From NCBI RefSeq assembly GCF_001017575.1, contig NZ_CP011372.1, forward strand, positions 992,001-1,056,000: a stretch of DNA of 64,000 nucleotides, given 5' to 3'. A program made the position numbers and the translations under genes. The notes beneath the pieces are model-generated. The model made no database searches. It worked only from the letters and a program-made list of their open reading frames with translations, and was not told the DNA's origin. This DNA comes from Campylobacter lari. Its GTDB lineage: Bacteria > Campylobacterota > Campylobacteria > Campylobacterales > Campylobacteraceae. Position 1 is the stretch's first letter. Each line of letters starts with the position of its first letter. Positions 29,108 through 39,036 of this stretch are shown here, piece after piece.

Positions 29108-30266
29108 TATAGCCTCTTAAAAAATTTTCTACCAATACAAAAGAACCAAAAACCAAATACAACTCATCTTTTTTTATTTGTTCAAATTTTTGATAAGCAA
29201 TATCTAATTTTTCTAAATTTTCTAGCAAAACAGAGCCTGCCAAAGGTCTGTCTTTGCTTTCATACTCATAAATTTCAACTATTTTTATTATAGGCTTTAA
29301 AGCCCTTAAAATTTTATAAGAATCTTTATCTAAAAAGCAATTATAAACTAAATGAACTTTTTTTTCCTTGAAAATTTCAGCTAAAGCTAAAGCAGCCATT
29401 TCATTATGACCTACATCAACAAAAATATTTTGACTTATTTGCTCACACCTTCCTTTTAAATCGAGTTTTGGCAAATTTTTGATACTTTGAATCAATTCTT
29501 TTTCATTTTTGGTACAAATTTTAGAAAAAACTTCTAAGGCTAAAAAAAGATTATCTTTTAAAAAAGTTGCTAAATTATATTTTTGAATATATTCTTGCAC
29601 ATAAGGATAAATGACCTTATTTTCATCTAACGCACTAATATCTAAACCGGTTTGTTTTAAATTAGCTATTTTTTTAGCCAAATTTAACACTTTTGTTTCT
29701 TGCTTATGATTAATTAAAGCTTTAGCGCTCATGGCTTTTAATTTTGTTCTTGCTATTTCTTCTAAATTTTTACCCAATAAATCTTGATGATCAAAACCTA
29801 TTTTAGTAAAAACACTAAAATTTATTTCAAAAACACTTGTAGCATCATACTCTCCACCTACTCCAGCTTCTAAAATCACATAATCACAATCTTTAAAAAT
29901 AAAAAAAGCTAAAAAAGTAGCATACTCAAAATAACTAAGTTTTTTTATATCTTCCAAAAAAATACTTTCTAATTCTTCATGCGCCTTTTCCAAAAGCTCA
30001 TTACTTACAATTTTGCCATTTAACCAAAATCTTTCATTAAATTCAAAAATATGCGGACTAGTGTAATGTCCTACTTTATACCCTTGCCCTAAGAGTAAAA
30101 GCGCTAAAAATCTACCCGTGCTTCCTTTGCCATTAGTGCCAATAATTTGGATATTTTTAGTTTTTGGAATAAATTTTTTATACTTTTCATACATACTAAA
30201 CATAAAAAATCTACTAATTTTTTGCACATACATAGTTTTTTGCGAAAGCGTTTGTTGAAATTTCAT
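29097..30266 (-). CDS. folC: FolC, folylpolyglutamate/dihydrofolate synthase
   Basis: Mur-ligase-type enzyme that adds glutamate to folates and may make dihydrofolate from dihydropteroate. The P-loop IGTNGKGSTGRFLALLL (about residues 42-58), the HYTSPHIFEFNERFWLNG block (about 66-83) and VILEAGVGGEYDATSVF (about 130-146) are family signatures. The C-terminal ligase domain has FVDVGHNEMAALAL. 389 residues. Translation starts 1 nt after the stop of the degenerate GGDEF gene, and the end overlaps the M23 gene by 11 nt. An earlier start is excluded by the upstream gene. Confidence 0.93.
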   Translation of the reverse strand: MKFQQTLSQKTMYVQKISRFFMFSMYEKYKKFIPKTKNIQIIGTNGKGSTGRFLALLLLGQGYKVGHYTSPHIFEFNERFWLNGKIVSNELLEKAHEELESIFLEDIKKLSYFEYATFLAFFIFKDCDYVILEAGVGGEYDATSVFEINFSVFTKIGFDHQDLLGKNLEEIARTKLKAMSAKALINHKQETKVLNLAKKIANLKQTGLDISALDENKVIYPYVQEYIQKYNLATFLKDNLFLALEVFSKICTKNEKELIQSIKNLPKLDLKGRCEQISQNIFVDVGHNEMAALALAEIFKEKKVHLVYNCFLDKDSYKILRALKPIIKIVEIYEYESKDRPLAGSVLLENLEKLDIAYQKFEQIKKDELYLVFGSFVLVENFLRGYNER

Positions 30267-30267
30267 A

Positions 30268-31635
30268 TTAAGCTTTTTGTATTAATTCTTTTAAAATATC
30301 ACCATCTGGAAATTCTTTTTTTTCTATGCAAGAAGATGATAAAACAAGCTTAACCACTTCTTCTTTATAAATAAATTTATAATCATCTATAAGCTTCAAG
30401 GCTTTTTCTGTAAAAATTTGAGCACTTTCTAAATTTTTACCTGGAAGTATAACTAAATAAGAACTTTCATCTAAAATCCAAATTTCAGCCAAATTTTTAC
30501 ATAAATCTTTAAGAATTTTTTTAAATTTTCCACTGATGGTTTTAAAACTATCAATGCCATAAGTATTAATAACATGTTCTATATTATTGATTTTAAAAAA
30601 AGATAGGGCATAATTAACCGCATAAAGCCTATAATTTTCATCAAGTTTTTTAAGCTCTTGAGCAAGATTCCATTGTTCTCTTTGCTCATCATCACTTGTA
30701 GCTTGAATTTGAGTTTTAATTTGAGCTATTTGCTCATTTGCATATAAAAGTTTATCTTTTAAAGTGTCAAAATTAATCTGCACATTACCATTTTCATCTT
30801 TAGTTAAAGCATTGATAAATTTTACATCCTCTTGACTATTATCATAAAGCTTTGACACCATTTCATTTAAGCTTTCTAAGTGCTGATTAAAAAAAGAAAG
30901 ATTTTTTTGTATATAGTATTTATCTATTGCTTCTTTTTTTTGTAGCATCAAACAGTACTCATGTGCAAATTCTTTTCTAGCAATTAATTTAGGATTTTCT
31001 TTTAATTTTTGTTTAAATTGCTCAACTTCTTTACTCTCGCCAAATAAAGGCTCTAAAGAAGCTAGTAAAAGTTCAGCTTGTTTTTCATAAGAGCGTTCTT
31101 TTAGCATAATGATAAGTTTTTCTATTAAAGCGTGAAAATCCAAAAACGCTCGGATATTAAATTCTTCTAATTTTTTTAAAAGCTCATGATCTTCATAAGA
31201 TTTTTCAAGTTCTCTCCATTTAGCTCTTAATAGATATATGGTTTCTAAATCCATAGCTTGAGATAATCTGTGTTGAGTAATTTGAGCAAGTTCTTTGATT
31301 TTTTTATCTTTACTAATACTAAGCTGCTGAATAATTAAGTCAAGTAAAGCATAAACATCTTCATATTTTCTACTTACCTGCCTATTGAGTCTAGAGACTA
31401 AAAACATCAAAAACTCATCAATAGTTCGAATGCTCTTTCCTTTTAATTCTTGTTTATAAGAATCATCCAAAAGATTGGTATATTTTTCTATTCTAGCTTT
31501 ATTGGAGCTCATAACCCCTGCTTTTTTAGCACATTCTTCAAATACTTCGCTATAATTTTCAGGTGTTGGATATAATTTACGCTCTTTTAATTTTATCAAT
31601 GTTTCTTTTGCAATTTCATTGATATGGCTTGCCAT
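30268..31635 (-). CDS. Protein with degenerate GGDEF-like C-terminal domain
   Basis: 455 residues, no signal or membrane segment. The start (KERKLYPTPENYSEVFEECAKKAG, about 17-40) resembles the PTPENY-type N-terminal region seen in some diguanylate cyclases. The middle is helical coiled coil. The last 120 residues follow the GGDEF fold: YALSFFKINNIEHVINTYGIDSFKTIS matches the substrate-side helix, and LDESSYLVILPGKNLESAQ matches the hairpin normally written GGDEF. The motif here is D389-E-S-S-Y393, so catalysis is unlikely. The role is unknown: a c-di-GMP or protein-binding scaffold is possible. It sits between lptE and folC, spaced by 1 nt on each side. Confidence 0.65.
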   Translation of the reverse strand: MASHINEIAKETLIKLKERKLYPTPENYSEVFEECAKKAGVMSSNKARIEKYTNLLDDSYKQELKGKSIRTIDEFLMFLVSRLNRQVSRKYEDVYALLDLIIQQLSISKDKKIKELAQITQHRLSQAMDLETIYLLRAKWRELEKSYEDHELLKKLEEFNIRAFLDFHALIEKLIIMLKERSYEKQAELLLASLEPLFGESKEVEQFKQKLKENPKLIARKEFAHEYCLMLQKKEAIDKYYIQKNLSFFNQHLESLNEMVSKLYDNSQEDVKFINALTKDENGNVQINFDTLKDKLLYANEQIAQIKTQIQATSDDEQREQWNLAQELKKLDENYRLYAVNYALSFFKINNIEHVINTYGIDSFKTISGKFKKILKDLCKNLAEIWILDESSYLVILPGKNLESAQIFTEKALKLIDDYKFIYKEEVVKLVLSSSCIEKKEFPDGDILKELIQKA

Positions 31636-31636
31636 T

Positions 31637-32134
31637 TTACTTATAACCCCTAATAGCTATAATAGAAACAAACTCATCAAAAGCCTCACTTGATGCGTTT
31701 TTAATCGCTTCAAATCTTGCTTGATCACTAATGATAGAGTTTGGATTAATATCAAAATTATAACTTCCTTTGGTATTTACAATTTCTTCCTTGCCATTTT
31801 TATAACGCAATATAAACTCCAAATAAAGCTCTGCTTTATAATTAATCACATAACCATTTTTATCATAAACCATAGGATGAAATTCTAATTTTTTCATCGT
31901 AACTATAATAGAACTATCTGCATTATACTCATCTGTAATTTTTCTACCAAGCTTATTAAGCATAGCCTCTCTTAAAATATCTGTTATGTAAACACTATTT
32001 TCAGGATCTTGCTTACTGATATTAATTTTTAAAAATACATTTTCACCCAAAACCCTACTTGCCATTTGAGATGATGGAATATATCCACAAGCTATGATGA
32101 AAAAAGCAAAAAAAGATATTAAATATTTTTTCAT
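31637..32134 (-). CDS. lptE: LptE-like LPS-assembly lipoprotein
   Basis: Small outer-membrane lipoprotein expected to plug the LptD barrel in LPS/LOS export. The signal peptide ends at the lipobox IIAC with C16. The mature part shows the LptE pattern: conserved start ([33 protein letters not shown], an early strand and helix), [35 protein letters not shown] and a C-terminal helix. 165 residues. It overlaps leuS by 4 nt; the leuS-lptE linkage is also found in many proteobacteria and supports the assignment. Sequence conservation in LptE is low, so context carries weight here. Confidence 0.83.
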   Translation of the reverse strand: MKKYLISFFAFFIIACGYIPSSQMASRVLGENVFLKINISKQDPENSVYITDILREAMLNKLGRKITDEYNADSSIIVTMKKLEFHPMVYDKNGYVINYKAELYLEFILRYKNGKEEIVNTKGSYNFDINPNSIISDQARFEAIKNASSEAFDEFVSIIAIRGYK

Positions 32135-34566
32135 TTAACCACCAAATTTACTAATTTCTTATCAATATAAATTTCTTTTACTATGGTTTTTCCTTCTAGC
32201 CATTTTGCAACATTTTCTTTAGCTAAAGCTAAAATCTCATCTTCTTTAGCTTCTGAATTTATTTCAATTTGTGCTCTTTTTTTACCATTAACACTAATAG
32301 CTATATTAAAACTATCTTTTACAAAAACTTCATCTTTTATTTTTAATACTTTAAAATTTTCACATTTAAATAAAAACTCACTAAGTTCAAAACAAACATG
32401 AGGGATAATAGGCTCTAAAATATTTAAAATAATATAAAAAGCTTCTTTTGTAACTTCTTTATGATTGATAGCATTTAAGGCATTTAAAGCCTCCATACAT
32501 GCAGCTATTAAGGTATTAAAGGCAAAACTTTCTTCATAAACTTCAAAAGATTTTTTCAAAGCTTCATATACTTTTAATCTAGCATATTTTTCTTCTTTAT
32601 TTAAACTTTGATGATCAATCTCTTGCAATTTTCCACATTCCAAACTCATAGCCTTTTCATAAAGCCTATTGATAAATTTAAACGCACCCTCTAATGCACT
32701 ATCATTCCATTCAAGTTCTTTAGCAGGTGGTGCAGCAAACAATATAAACAATCTTGCGCTATCTGCTCCATATTTTTCTATAATATAATCAGGATCAACT
32801 ACATTGCCCTTAGACTTACTCATCTTAGCACCATCTTTAGTGACCATTCCTTGGGTTAAAAGCCTATTAAAAGGCTCATCATCTTTTAAATAGCCTAAAT
32901 CCCTAAGTGCTTTTTGAAAAAATCTAGCATAGAGTAAATGTAATATTGCATGTTCAATACCACCAATATATTCATCAACATTCATCCAATAATTAACACT
33001 TTTTTCATCTACTGCTTTTTCTTGCCATGTTTTATCATCACTTGCAAAACGCGCAAAATACCAAGAACTTTCAAAGAAAGTATCTAAAGTATCGCTTTCC
33101 TTTTGTGCTTTTTTACCACATTTTGGGCAAATGCACTCTTTCCATGTTTCATGCTTATCAAGTGGATTTCCTTCTCCATTTATCACCACATCTTCAGGCA
33201 AGGTAATAGGTAAATTTTCTATTTTTTGAGGAACTATACCACAAGAATCACACTTAATCATTGGTATAGGAGCCCCCCAATATCTTTGTCTAGAAACACC
33301 CCAATCACGAATTTTAAAATTAGTAACTCTTTTACCAATACCCAAAGATTCAATTTTTAAACTAATTTTTTCTCTAGCATCATTGCATTCTAGTTGATCA
33401 AATTCGCCACTATTAGTTAAAACACCTTCTTTTAAAGTGTAGCATTGTGCGTCATTTTCATCTTTATAAATTACTTTTTTTATAGCCAAATTATAAGTTT
33501 TTGCAAACTCATAATCTCTTTCATCATGAGCAGGTACACTCATAACAGCGCCACTACCATAATCACTTAAAACAAAATTAGCTACCCATAAAGGAATTTT
33601 TTCTTTACTTAGTGGATGGATTACATAAAGATTTAAAAAATATCCTTCTTTTGGTGCGGCCTGTCTTTGGCGTGGTGTTTGATTTTGTATATTTTGAATT
33701 TTAGCTATAACATCTTGATTTAGTAATTTTTTATCAATTAATTCATTTACTATTTCATGATCAGGCGCTAAAGCAATGTAAGATACTCCATAAATAGTCT
33801 CAGCTCTTGTGGTAAAAACATTGATCTTTTTTGCGCTGATTTTATCATTCTCTTCTATATCAAAATCAAAACTAAGCCCTGTGCTTTTACCTATCCAATT
33901 TTCTTGCATAGTTAGAACTTGACTTGGCCATTTTCCTTCTAATTTTTTAAGATCTTGTAATAATTCATCTGCATAAGCAGTGATTTTTACATAATATCCT
34001 GGCATTTTTTTTCTAATGACTTCATGCCCACAACGCCAACATTTACCATCTTCAACTTGCTCATTTGCTAAAACAGTTTTATCATTCTCACACCAATTGA
34101 CTTCAGCTTCTTTAGTATAAATCAAACCTTTCTCATACATTTTGATGAAAAATTCTTGCTCAAATTTAGTATATAAAGGATCAGAAGTAGCAAGCATTCT
34201 TTTTTTGGAAAAAGAAAAACCCAAAGAAGTAAGCTCATTTTGCATATAATCAATATTCTCATAAGTCCATTTTTTAGGATGGATACCATGTTTAATCGCA
34301 GCATTTTCAGCAGGCATACCAAAACTATCAAAACCTATAGGATGTAAGACGTTAAAACCTTTTTTTCTATAATACCTAGCCATAGCATCACCTATACTAT
34401 AGTTTCTCACATGCCCCATATGAATTCTACCGCTTGGATATGGAAACATAGATAAAATGTATTTTTTTGGTAAAGAAAAATCATCTTTTGGTTCAAAATA
34501 TTCTTTTTCTTGCCAAATTTTTTGCCATTTTTTTTCTATTTTACCTGCTTCATATGCCATTTTCAC
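32131..34566 (-). CDS. leuS: Leucyl-tRNA synthetase
   Basis: Class I synthetase charging tRNA-Leu. The HIGH motif is [15 protein letters not shown] (about residues 42-56), the KMSKS motif is [17 protein letters not shown] (about 595-611), and the editing domain contains [19 protein letters not shown] (about 250-270). A zinc-type cysteine pair occurs in CICPKCGKK near 440. 811 residues is typical for the bacterial enzyme. It starts 2 nt after a small membrane-protein gene and overlaps lptE by 4 nt. A run of six C/G in the editing-domain region is too short to suggest phase variation. Confidence 0.98.
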   Translation of the reverse strand: MKMAYEAGKIEKKWQKIWQEKEYFEPKDDFSLPKKYILSMFPYPSGRIHMGHVRNYSIGDAMARYYRKKGFNVLHPIGFDSFGMPAENAAIKHGIHPKKWTYENIDYMQNELTSLGFSFSKKRMLATSDPLYTKFEQEFFIKMYEKGLIYTKEAEVNWCENDKTVLANEQVEDGKCWRCGHEVIRKKMPGYYVKITAYADELLQDLKKLEGKWPSQVLTMQENWIGKSTGLSFDFDIEENDKISAKKINVFTTRAETIYGVSYIALAPDHEIVNELIDKKLLNQDVIAKIQNIQNQTPRQRQAAPKEGYFLNLYVIHPLSKEKIPLWVANFVLSDYGSGAVMSVPAHDERDYEFAKTYNLAIKKVIYKDENDAQCYTLKEGVLTNSGEFDQLECNDAREKISLKIESLGIGKRVTNFKIRDWGVSRQRYWGAPIPMIKCDSCGIVPQKIENLPITLPEDVVINGEGNPLDKHETWKECICPKCGKKAQKESDTLDTFFESSWYFARFASDDKTWQEKAVDEKSVNYWMNVDEYIGGIEHAILHLLYARFFQKALRDLGYLKDDEPFNRLLTQGMVTKDGAKMSKSKGNVVDPDYIIEKYGADSARLFILFAAPPAKELEWNDSALEGAFKFINRLYEKAMSLECGKLQEIDHQSLNKEEKYARLKVYEALKKSFEVYEESFAFNTLIAACMEALNALNAINHKEVTKEAFYIILNILEPIIPHVCFELSEFLFKCENFKVLKIKDEVFVKDSFNIAISVNGKKRAQIEINSEAKEDEILALAKENVAKWLEGKTIVKEIYIDKKLVNLVVK

Positions 34567-34568
34567 TC

Positions 34569-34910
34569 CTAATTTTCTTCTTGATTTTTTACTGAATCAA
34601 CTATAACTAAAATCATTGAAAAGATATTAGCTATCAAAGCACCAATTGCTAAAGTATAAACCATAACATTAGCTTCTGGATTAATTTGTATCAAAGCAAA
34701 AGCAGGAATTAAATGCAAATCAGCCACCAAAGAGCTAGCAAATAATTCAGCTGCTAAGAAATTTCTAACTCCAATTTTCAATAAAGTAGAAATTAAATTC
34801 ACACAAGCTGCAATAAATAGCGCAACTTCATTTTGATCATATAAAAATCCTGCGGTTGTAGTTAAGCTCATTAGAGCAAAAAAGATATAAATAACCTTAC
34901 CCCAATTCAT
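34569..34910 (-). CDS. Small four-helix membrane protein of unknown function
   Basis: 113 residues, almost entirely hydrophobic: helices at about 3-22, 28-47, 50-75 and 82-106, ending in a short charged tail (DSVKNQEEN). I do not recognise a named function; it resembles uncharacterised inner-membrane proteins conserved in Campylobacterota. It sits between secF and leuS with 2-nt gaps on both sides, so it is certainly co-translated with the Sec genes. An accessory role in membrane insertion or secretion is possible from position alone. It has no cysteines or conserved charged residues in the membrane that would suggest transport. Confidence 0.7.
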   Translation of the reverse strand: MNWGKVIYIFFALMSLTTTAGFLYDQNEVALFIAACVNLISTLLKIGVRNFLAAELFASSLVADLHLIPAFALIQINPEANVMVYTLAIGALIANIFSMILVIVDSVKNQEEN

Positions 34911-34912
34911 TT

Positions 34913-35884
34913 TTACACCGTTCCTTTTTCATACATCGCTCTTAATTTTTCTTTTTCTTGTTTTTTCTTTACTTTTTCTAATTCTTTTTGGCGATACTGT
35001 GCAACGCTGAATTTAAACCACAAAAGCGCTGGACTTGCTACAAATATAGAACTTGCAGTACCTGCTATAATACCTACTATCATAGTTAGAGCAAAACCTT
35101 CTATCATAGATCCACCAAAGAAATAAAGCACTACAACAGTAATTAAAGTTAATCCGGTTGTTAAGGTAGTTCTTGATAAAGTAGCTGAAACTGATTCATT
35201 AATAATTAGATCAAGTTTTGAATTTTTACTTGTTTTAACACCTTCTCTAATCCTATCAAAAATAATAATCGTATCATTTAAAGAATACCCAAGCACGGTT
35301 AAAACAGCCGCTAAAATATCTAAATTTACATCTATTTCAAATAACGCAATAGCACCTAAAGTAATGACTATATCATGAATTTCACACACAATAGAAGCCA
35401 TAGCAAAACGCCATTCAAATCTTACTGCCAAATAAATCAAAATAGCAATCAAAGAAATTCCAACCGCCATAAGACCTTTATTACGCAGTTCATCTCCTAC
35501 TTTTGGACCTACTACATCCACGCGGCGCACTTCAAATTTACCTGTATCTTTTAATAAATTTGCAATGCTTACTCCAATATCACTTCCCAAGCTATCACTA
35601 CTTCCTGAAAAACGAATAATCACTTCATTAGCACTACCAAATTCAGTAACGCTAGCACCTTTTAAATTTTCATTGATAGCTAAAGCTTTGCGAATTTCGG
35701 CCAAAGGAGCTTTTTGCTCGTATTGAAGTTGCACCAAAGTTCCACCGGTAAAATCAATACCAAAATTCAAACCCTTAGTAAAAAGGATAAAAATAGAACC
35801 AAAAAATAAAATAAAAGACAAAGAGATGGCTGCAAATCTCATTCTCATAAAATCATAAACATGTTTTTGACTAAAAAATTGCAT
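34913..35884 (-). CDS. secF: SecF, Sec translocase accessory membrane protein
   Basis: With SecD uses the proton-motive force to pull proteins through SecYEG. It has six membrane segments. The conserved block NFGIDFTGGTLVQLQ lies after TM1 (about residues 36-50), and RTTLTTGLTLITVVVLYFFGG lies in the distal half (about 235-255). The motif YSLNDTIIIFDRIRE (about 200-214) is a SecF hallmark. 323 residues. The start codon shares one base with the secD stop, and the next gene follows at 2 nt. Confidence 0.97.
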   Translation of the reverse strand: MQFFSQKHVYDFMRMRFAAISLSFILFFGSIFILFTKGLNFGIDFTGGTLVQLQYEQKAPLAEIRKALAINENLKGASVTEFGSANEVIIRFSGSSDSLGSDIGVSIANLLKDTGKFEVRRVDVVGPKVGDELRNKGLMAVGISLIAILIYLAVRFEWRFAMASIVCEIHDIVITLGAIALFEIDVNLDILAAVLTVLGYSLNDTIIIFDRIREGVKTSKNSKLDLIINESVSATLSRTTLTTGLTLITVVVLYFFGGSMIEGFALTMIVGIIAGTASSIFVASPALLWFKFSVAQYRQKELEKVKKKQEKEKLRAMYEKGTV

Positions 35885-37467
35885 TAAGGTCTCCTATATC
35901 CAAACCATAATCTTGTGTTATTGCTTTTTTCCATACGGTTCATAAACATTTCAAACATACCATGAGTTCCAACAATAGAAGTAATCATCGAAACTAAAAT
36001 CCCAATACTCAAAGTCACCGCAAAACCTTTTACTGCACCTGTTCCATAAGCATAAAGTACCACTGAAGTGATTAATGAAGTAATGTTAGAATCTAAAATC
36101 GCACTCATTGCATGTTTATAACCATTTTCAACACTTTGCCTTATGCTAGCACCTTCTCGCAATAATTCTCTAATTCTTTCATTAATAATAACATTAGAAT
36201 CTACTGCCATACCCACAGTCAGTACAAGTCCTGCCATACCAGGTAAAGTTAAGGTTGCTCCAAACATAGCCATTACAGCAATAATTACTAAAATATTTGC
36301 CACTAAAGCAATATTAGCAAAAATTCCTGCTATACCATAATACATCACCATAAATGCAATAACTAATATGGAAGCACCTGCTAGGGCTATCATACTCATT
36401 TTAATACTATCAGCACCCAAAGATGGTCCAACACTTCTTTTTTCAAGCATTTTAACCGGTGCTAAAAGCGCCCCACTTCTTAAAGCAATGGCTACATCAT
36501 GAGCTTCTTCTACAGTAAAGCTACCACTAATTTGGCCACTACCCCCGCCTATTCTTTCATTAATTCTTGGAGCTGAATATACTTTATTATCCAAAACTAT
36601 AGCTAAGCGTTTGCCTACATTATTTCCTGTATAGTCTCCAAATTTTTTCGCACCTTCTGAATTTAAATTAAAATTAATCACAGGAAGATTATTACTTTGT
36701 GCAAAACCTACTTTTGCATCTGTTAGCATAGAACCATCAAGAATAGGTATAGATTTTACTAGATATTTAATTTGAGGATTTTTTGCATCTTCAAAAATCA
36801 AATCTCCATATTCAGCAGCTTGGGCTGGAGTAAGATTATTTACTTGATCCATTCTAACATCATCTACTTCCATTAATTGCAAATGTGCAGCTTTTGCGAT
36901 AAGTTCTCTAGCTCTAGCCTCATCTGCAGCAGTTTTAATACCTGGAAGCTCGACTAAAATTTTATCCTCACCTGATCTTGCTACATTTGGCTCTGCAAGA
37001 CCAAATTGATCAAGTCTATTTCTAATGGTTTCTACAGCTTGTAAAATAGCTTGTTCATGAGTTAGTTTGATTTCTTCTTGGGTTAAAGAAAGTGTGTAGT
37101 GTAAATTTTCATGTGCAATAGCCAAGCCTTTAATGTCTTTTAACAACAAATCAACCTTAGCTACATCATTTTCATCTAATAAACTAAATTCAATACTAGT
37201 ATCATTTACTTTGATTTTATCAACAATAATATCTTCTTTATTGATAGAATAACTAAGAGAAGAGGCTATGGATTTAACCTTTGATTTAACCGCCTCTTCT
37301 ACTTCTACACCTAATAACATATGCAAACCACCTTGCAAATCAAGCCCTAGGTTGATCTTAGCACCACTTTGGGTTTGCATAAAAGAAGGTATGGAAAAAA
37401 CTAATCCTATAAGAAAAACTACAAAGAAAATAATACTTCTATAAGTAATTTTTCCACTACGCATCAA
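35884..37467 (-). CDS. secD: SecD, Sec translocase accessory membrane protein
   Basis: Larger partner of SecF with a big periplasmic P1 domain between TM1 and TM2. The early motif INLGLDLQGGLHMLLGV (about residues 38-54) is followed by RNRLDQFGLAEPNVARSG (about 165-182). VGMAVDSNVIINERIRE (about 425-441) marks the TM4-TM5 region, where the aspartate is essential for proton use. 527 residues. It overlaps yajC by 11 nt and is joined to secF by a shared base, giving the usual yajC-secD-secF order. Confidence 0.98.
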   Translation of the reverse strand: MMRSGKITYRSIIFFVVFLIGLVFSIPSFMQTQSGAKINLGLDLQGGLHMLLGVEVEEAVKSKVKSIASSLSYSINKEDIIVDKIKVNDTSIEFSLLDENDVAKVDLLLKDIKGLAIAHENLHYTLSLTQEEIKLTHEQAILQAVETIRNRLDQFGLAEPNVARSGEDKILVELPGIKTAADEARARELIAKAAHLQLMEVDDVRMDQVNNLTPAQAAEYGDLIFEDAKNPQIKYLVKSIPILDGSMLTDAKVGFAQSNNLPVINFNLNSEGAKKFGDYTGNNVGKRLAIVLDNKVYSAPRINERIGGGSGQISGSFTVEEAHDVAIALRSGALLAPVKMLEKRSVGPSLGADSIKMSMIALAGASILVIAFMVMYYGIAGIFANIALVANILVIIAVMAMFGATLTLPGMAGLVLTVGMAVDSNVIINERIRELLREGASIRQSVENGYKHAMSAILDSNITSLITSVVLYAYGTGAVKGFAVTLSIGILVSMITSIVGTHGMFEMFMNRMEKSNNTRLWFGYRRP

Positions 37468-37732
37468 TTTTCTTTGCTATAAAATCTCTAGAAATTTTTA
37501 CAACTACATTTTCATCATTAAGCTTAACTTTGATAAAATCCTCTTCTGGTTTTACCACCTCGCAAATTATCCCACCATTTGTGATGATTTTATCTCCTTT
37601 TTCTAAAGATGAAACCATTAATTTGTGGTCTTTTGCTTGTTTTTGTTGTGGTCTAATAACCAAAAAATAAAAAATCGCAAAAAGCACAATGAGAGGCAAC
37701 AATGAAGTCCAAATATTTCCGTTTTCTGCCAT
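37457..37732 (-). CDS. yajC: YajC, Sec translocon accessory subunit
   Basis: Small single-span protein found in the SecDF-YajC complex. One membrane helix (about residues 10-26, LLPLIVLFAIFYFLVIR) is followed by PQQKQAKDHKLMVSSLEKGDKIITNGGI, the family signature. 91 residues. It is the first gene of the long minus-strand operon. A promoter with an extended -10 (TGG-TAGAAT) lies 34 nt upstream. Its first 31 nt overlap, head to head, the 5' end of lnt on the other strand. Confidence 0.96.
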   Translation of the reverse strand: MAENGNIWTSLLPLIVLFAIFYFLVIRPQQKQAKDHKLMVSSLEKGDKIITNGGIICEVVKPEEDFIKVKLNDENVVVKISRDFIAKKIDA

Positions 37733-39024
37733 TTCTTCCCCTTTTTTTAAAGTTCATAAATTCTAATTCTACCACTTTTAAAATAATAAAAGCCTTTTTT
37801 TCTGCACTTTTATTGTCAAATTTTATTTATTTTTCTTTTTTTGAAAATTTACTTTTTGAATTTATTTCTCCATTTTTAAGTATATATGGTTTGGTTTTAT
37901 TGCTAAGAAATAAAAGTAAAGTAGGATATTTTTATACCGGATTTTTTGTAGGAATTTTATGGTTTTGGTGGATAGCTTTATCATCAATTTATTTTGATTT
38001 AGCTTATTTAATTCCTTTAGAAATTATCTTAATAGGATTAATTTATGGATTTTTATTTTTAGTATGTTTTTTTCTTAAATATGATTTTTTAAGACTTTGT
38101 GGAATTTTTTTACTTAGTTTTATTCATCCTTTTGGTTTTGATTGGCTAAATTGGGGTGTTTTAAGTGTATATGGGATCTTTGATGCAAGTTATCAAGGCA
38201 TTATAGCTATGTTTTTGATTGCTTATTTTTATTATGAAAAATACATTTCAAGATATTATAAGATAGCAATTATTTTAACCCTTATTCTAATCGGAGCTCA
38301 ATACAATCAAAAACAACCGCAAATACTAAATTTAGACTATAAATTAATCCAAACTAATATCTCCCAAGATCAAAAATTCATACAAGAAAATTTACAAACT
38401 CATTCTAAAGATATATTTTATCAAATCAATCAGGCCATAAAAGAAGGTAAAGAAGTAATTGTTTTTCCTGAAACAGCTTTTGCCTTTGCTTTAAATAAAG
38501 CACCAAGTTATTTGCAAGCCTTAAAAGATTTATCAAAACAAATCATCATCATCACAGGTACTATAAGCACCACACCTAATCATCTATACAATAGCACTTA
38601 TGTATTTGACAATGGCAATATACAAGTTTTTAACAAACACTATCTTGTACCTTTTGGAGAAGAAATTCCTATATTTAAAACCTTTTTTAAAAAATACCTT
38701 TTAAATATTGATGAATTTTCAAAAGGAAAAGAATTAAATCAATATACTTTAAATAATCAACTCATCACTAATGCTATCTGCTTTGAAGCTACAAAAGAAA
38801 AACTTTACAAACACTCAAAAATCATCATCGCTATTTCAAATAATGCTTGGTTTAATTTTTCAAGTGAATATAAATTACAAAATTTTCTAATGCGTTTTTA
38901 TGCAAACAATTATAATGCAAGCATATATCATGCAGTTAATGGAAAAGAAAATGCTGTAATTAAACCAAAAGAGATATTGATTTTAAAGATAAAAGAAAAA
39001 CTTTTAAAGCAAAATGAAGCTTAA
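37702..39024 (+). CDS. lnt: Lnt, apolipoprotein N-acyltransferase
   Basis: Adds the third acyl chain to lipoproteins in the inner membrane. The N-terminal half has several membrane helices. The nitrilase-type domain carries the catalytic triad: E257 in VFPETAF, a lysine around residue 315 in the KHYLVPFGEEIP block, and C360 in NAICFEA. 440 residues, shorter than E. coli Lnt (512). The start at 37702 has an SD-like GAGAGG at proper distance and no ATG follows before the first conserved helix. This puts the start inside yajC on the opposite strand and its leader over the yajC promoter. It ends in a terminator shared with metK. Confidence 0.9.
   Translation: MKSKYFRFLPFLPLFLKFINSNSTTFKIIKAFFSALLLSNFIYFSFFENLLFEFISPFLSIYGLVLLLRNKSKVGYFYTGFFVGILWFWWIALSSIYFDLAYLIPLEIILIGLIYGFLFLVCFFLKYDFLRLCGIFLLSFIHPFGFDWLNWGVLSVYGIFDASYQGIIAMFLIAYFYYEKYISRYYKIAIILTLILIGAQYNQKQPQILNLDYKLIQTNISQDQKFIQENLQTHSKDIFYQINQAIKEGKEVIVFPETAFAFALNKAPSYLQALKDLSKQIIIITGTISTTPNHLYNSTYVFDNGNIQVFNKHYLVPFGEEIPIFKTFFKKYLLNIDEFSKGKELNQYTLNNQLITNAICFEATKEKLYKHSKIIIAISNNAWFNFSSEYKLQNFLMRFYANNYNASIYHAVNGKENAVIKPKEILILKIKEKLLKQNEA
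37766..37774 (-). promoter_or_regulatory. Extended -10 promoter of the yajC-secDF-leuS-mfd operon
   Basis: TGG-TAGAAT on the minus strand, followed directly by a second TAGAAT. The predicted start lies about 27 nt before the yajC ATG, the same distance as seen for metK and sstT. It overlaps the lnt coding sequence. Confidence 0.65.
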
Positions 39025-39036
39025 AAGCTTCATTTT
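39011..39036. terminator. Bidirectional terminator between lnt and metK
   Basis: Perfect 10-bp stem AAAATGAAGC / GCTTCATTTT with loop TTAAAA, ending in TTTT on both strands. The lnt stop codon (39022-39024) is in the loop, and the metK stop codon begins at 39035 in the right arm. Confidence 0.85.
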
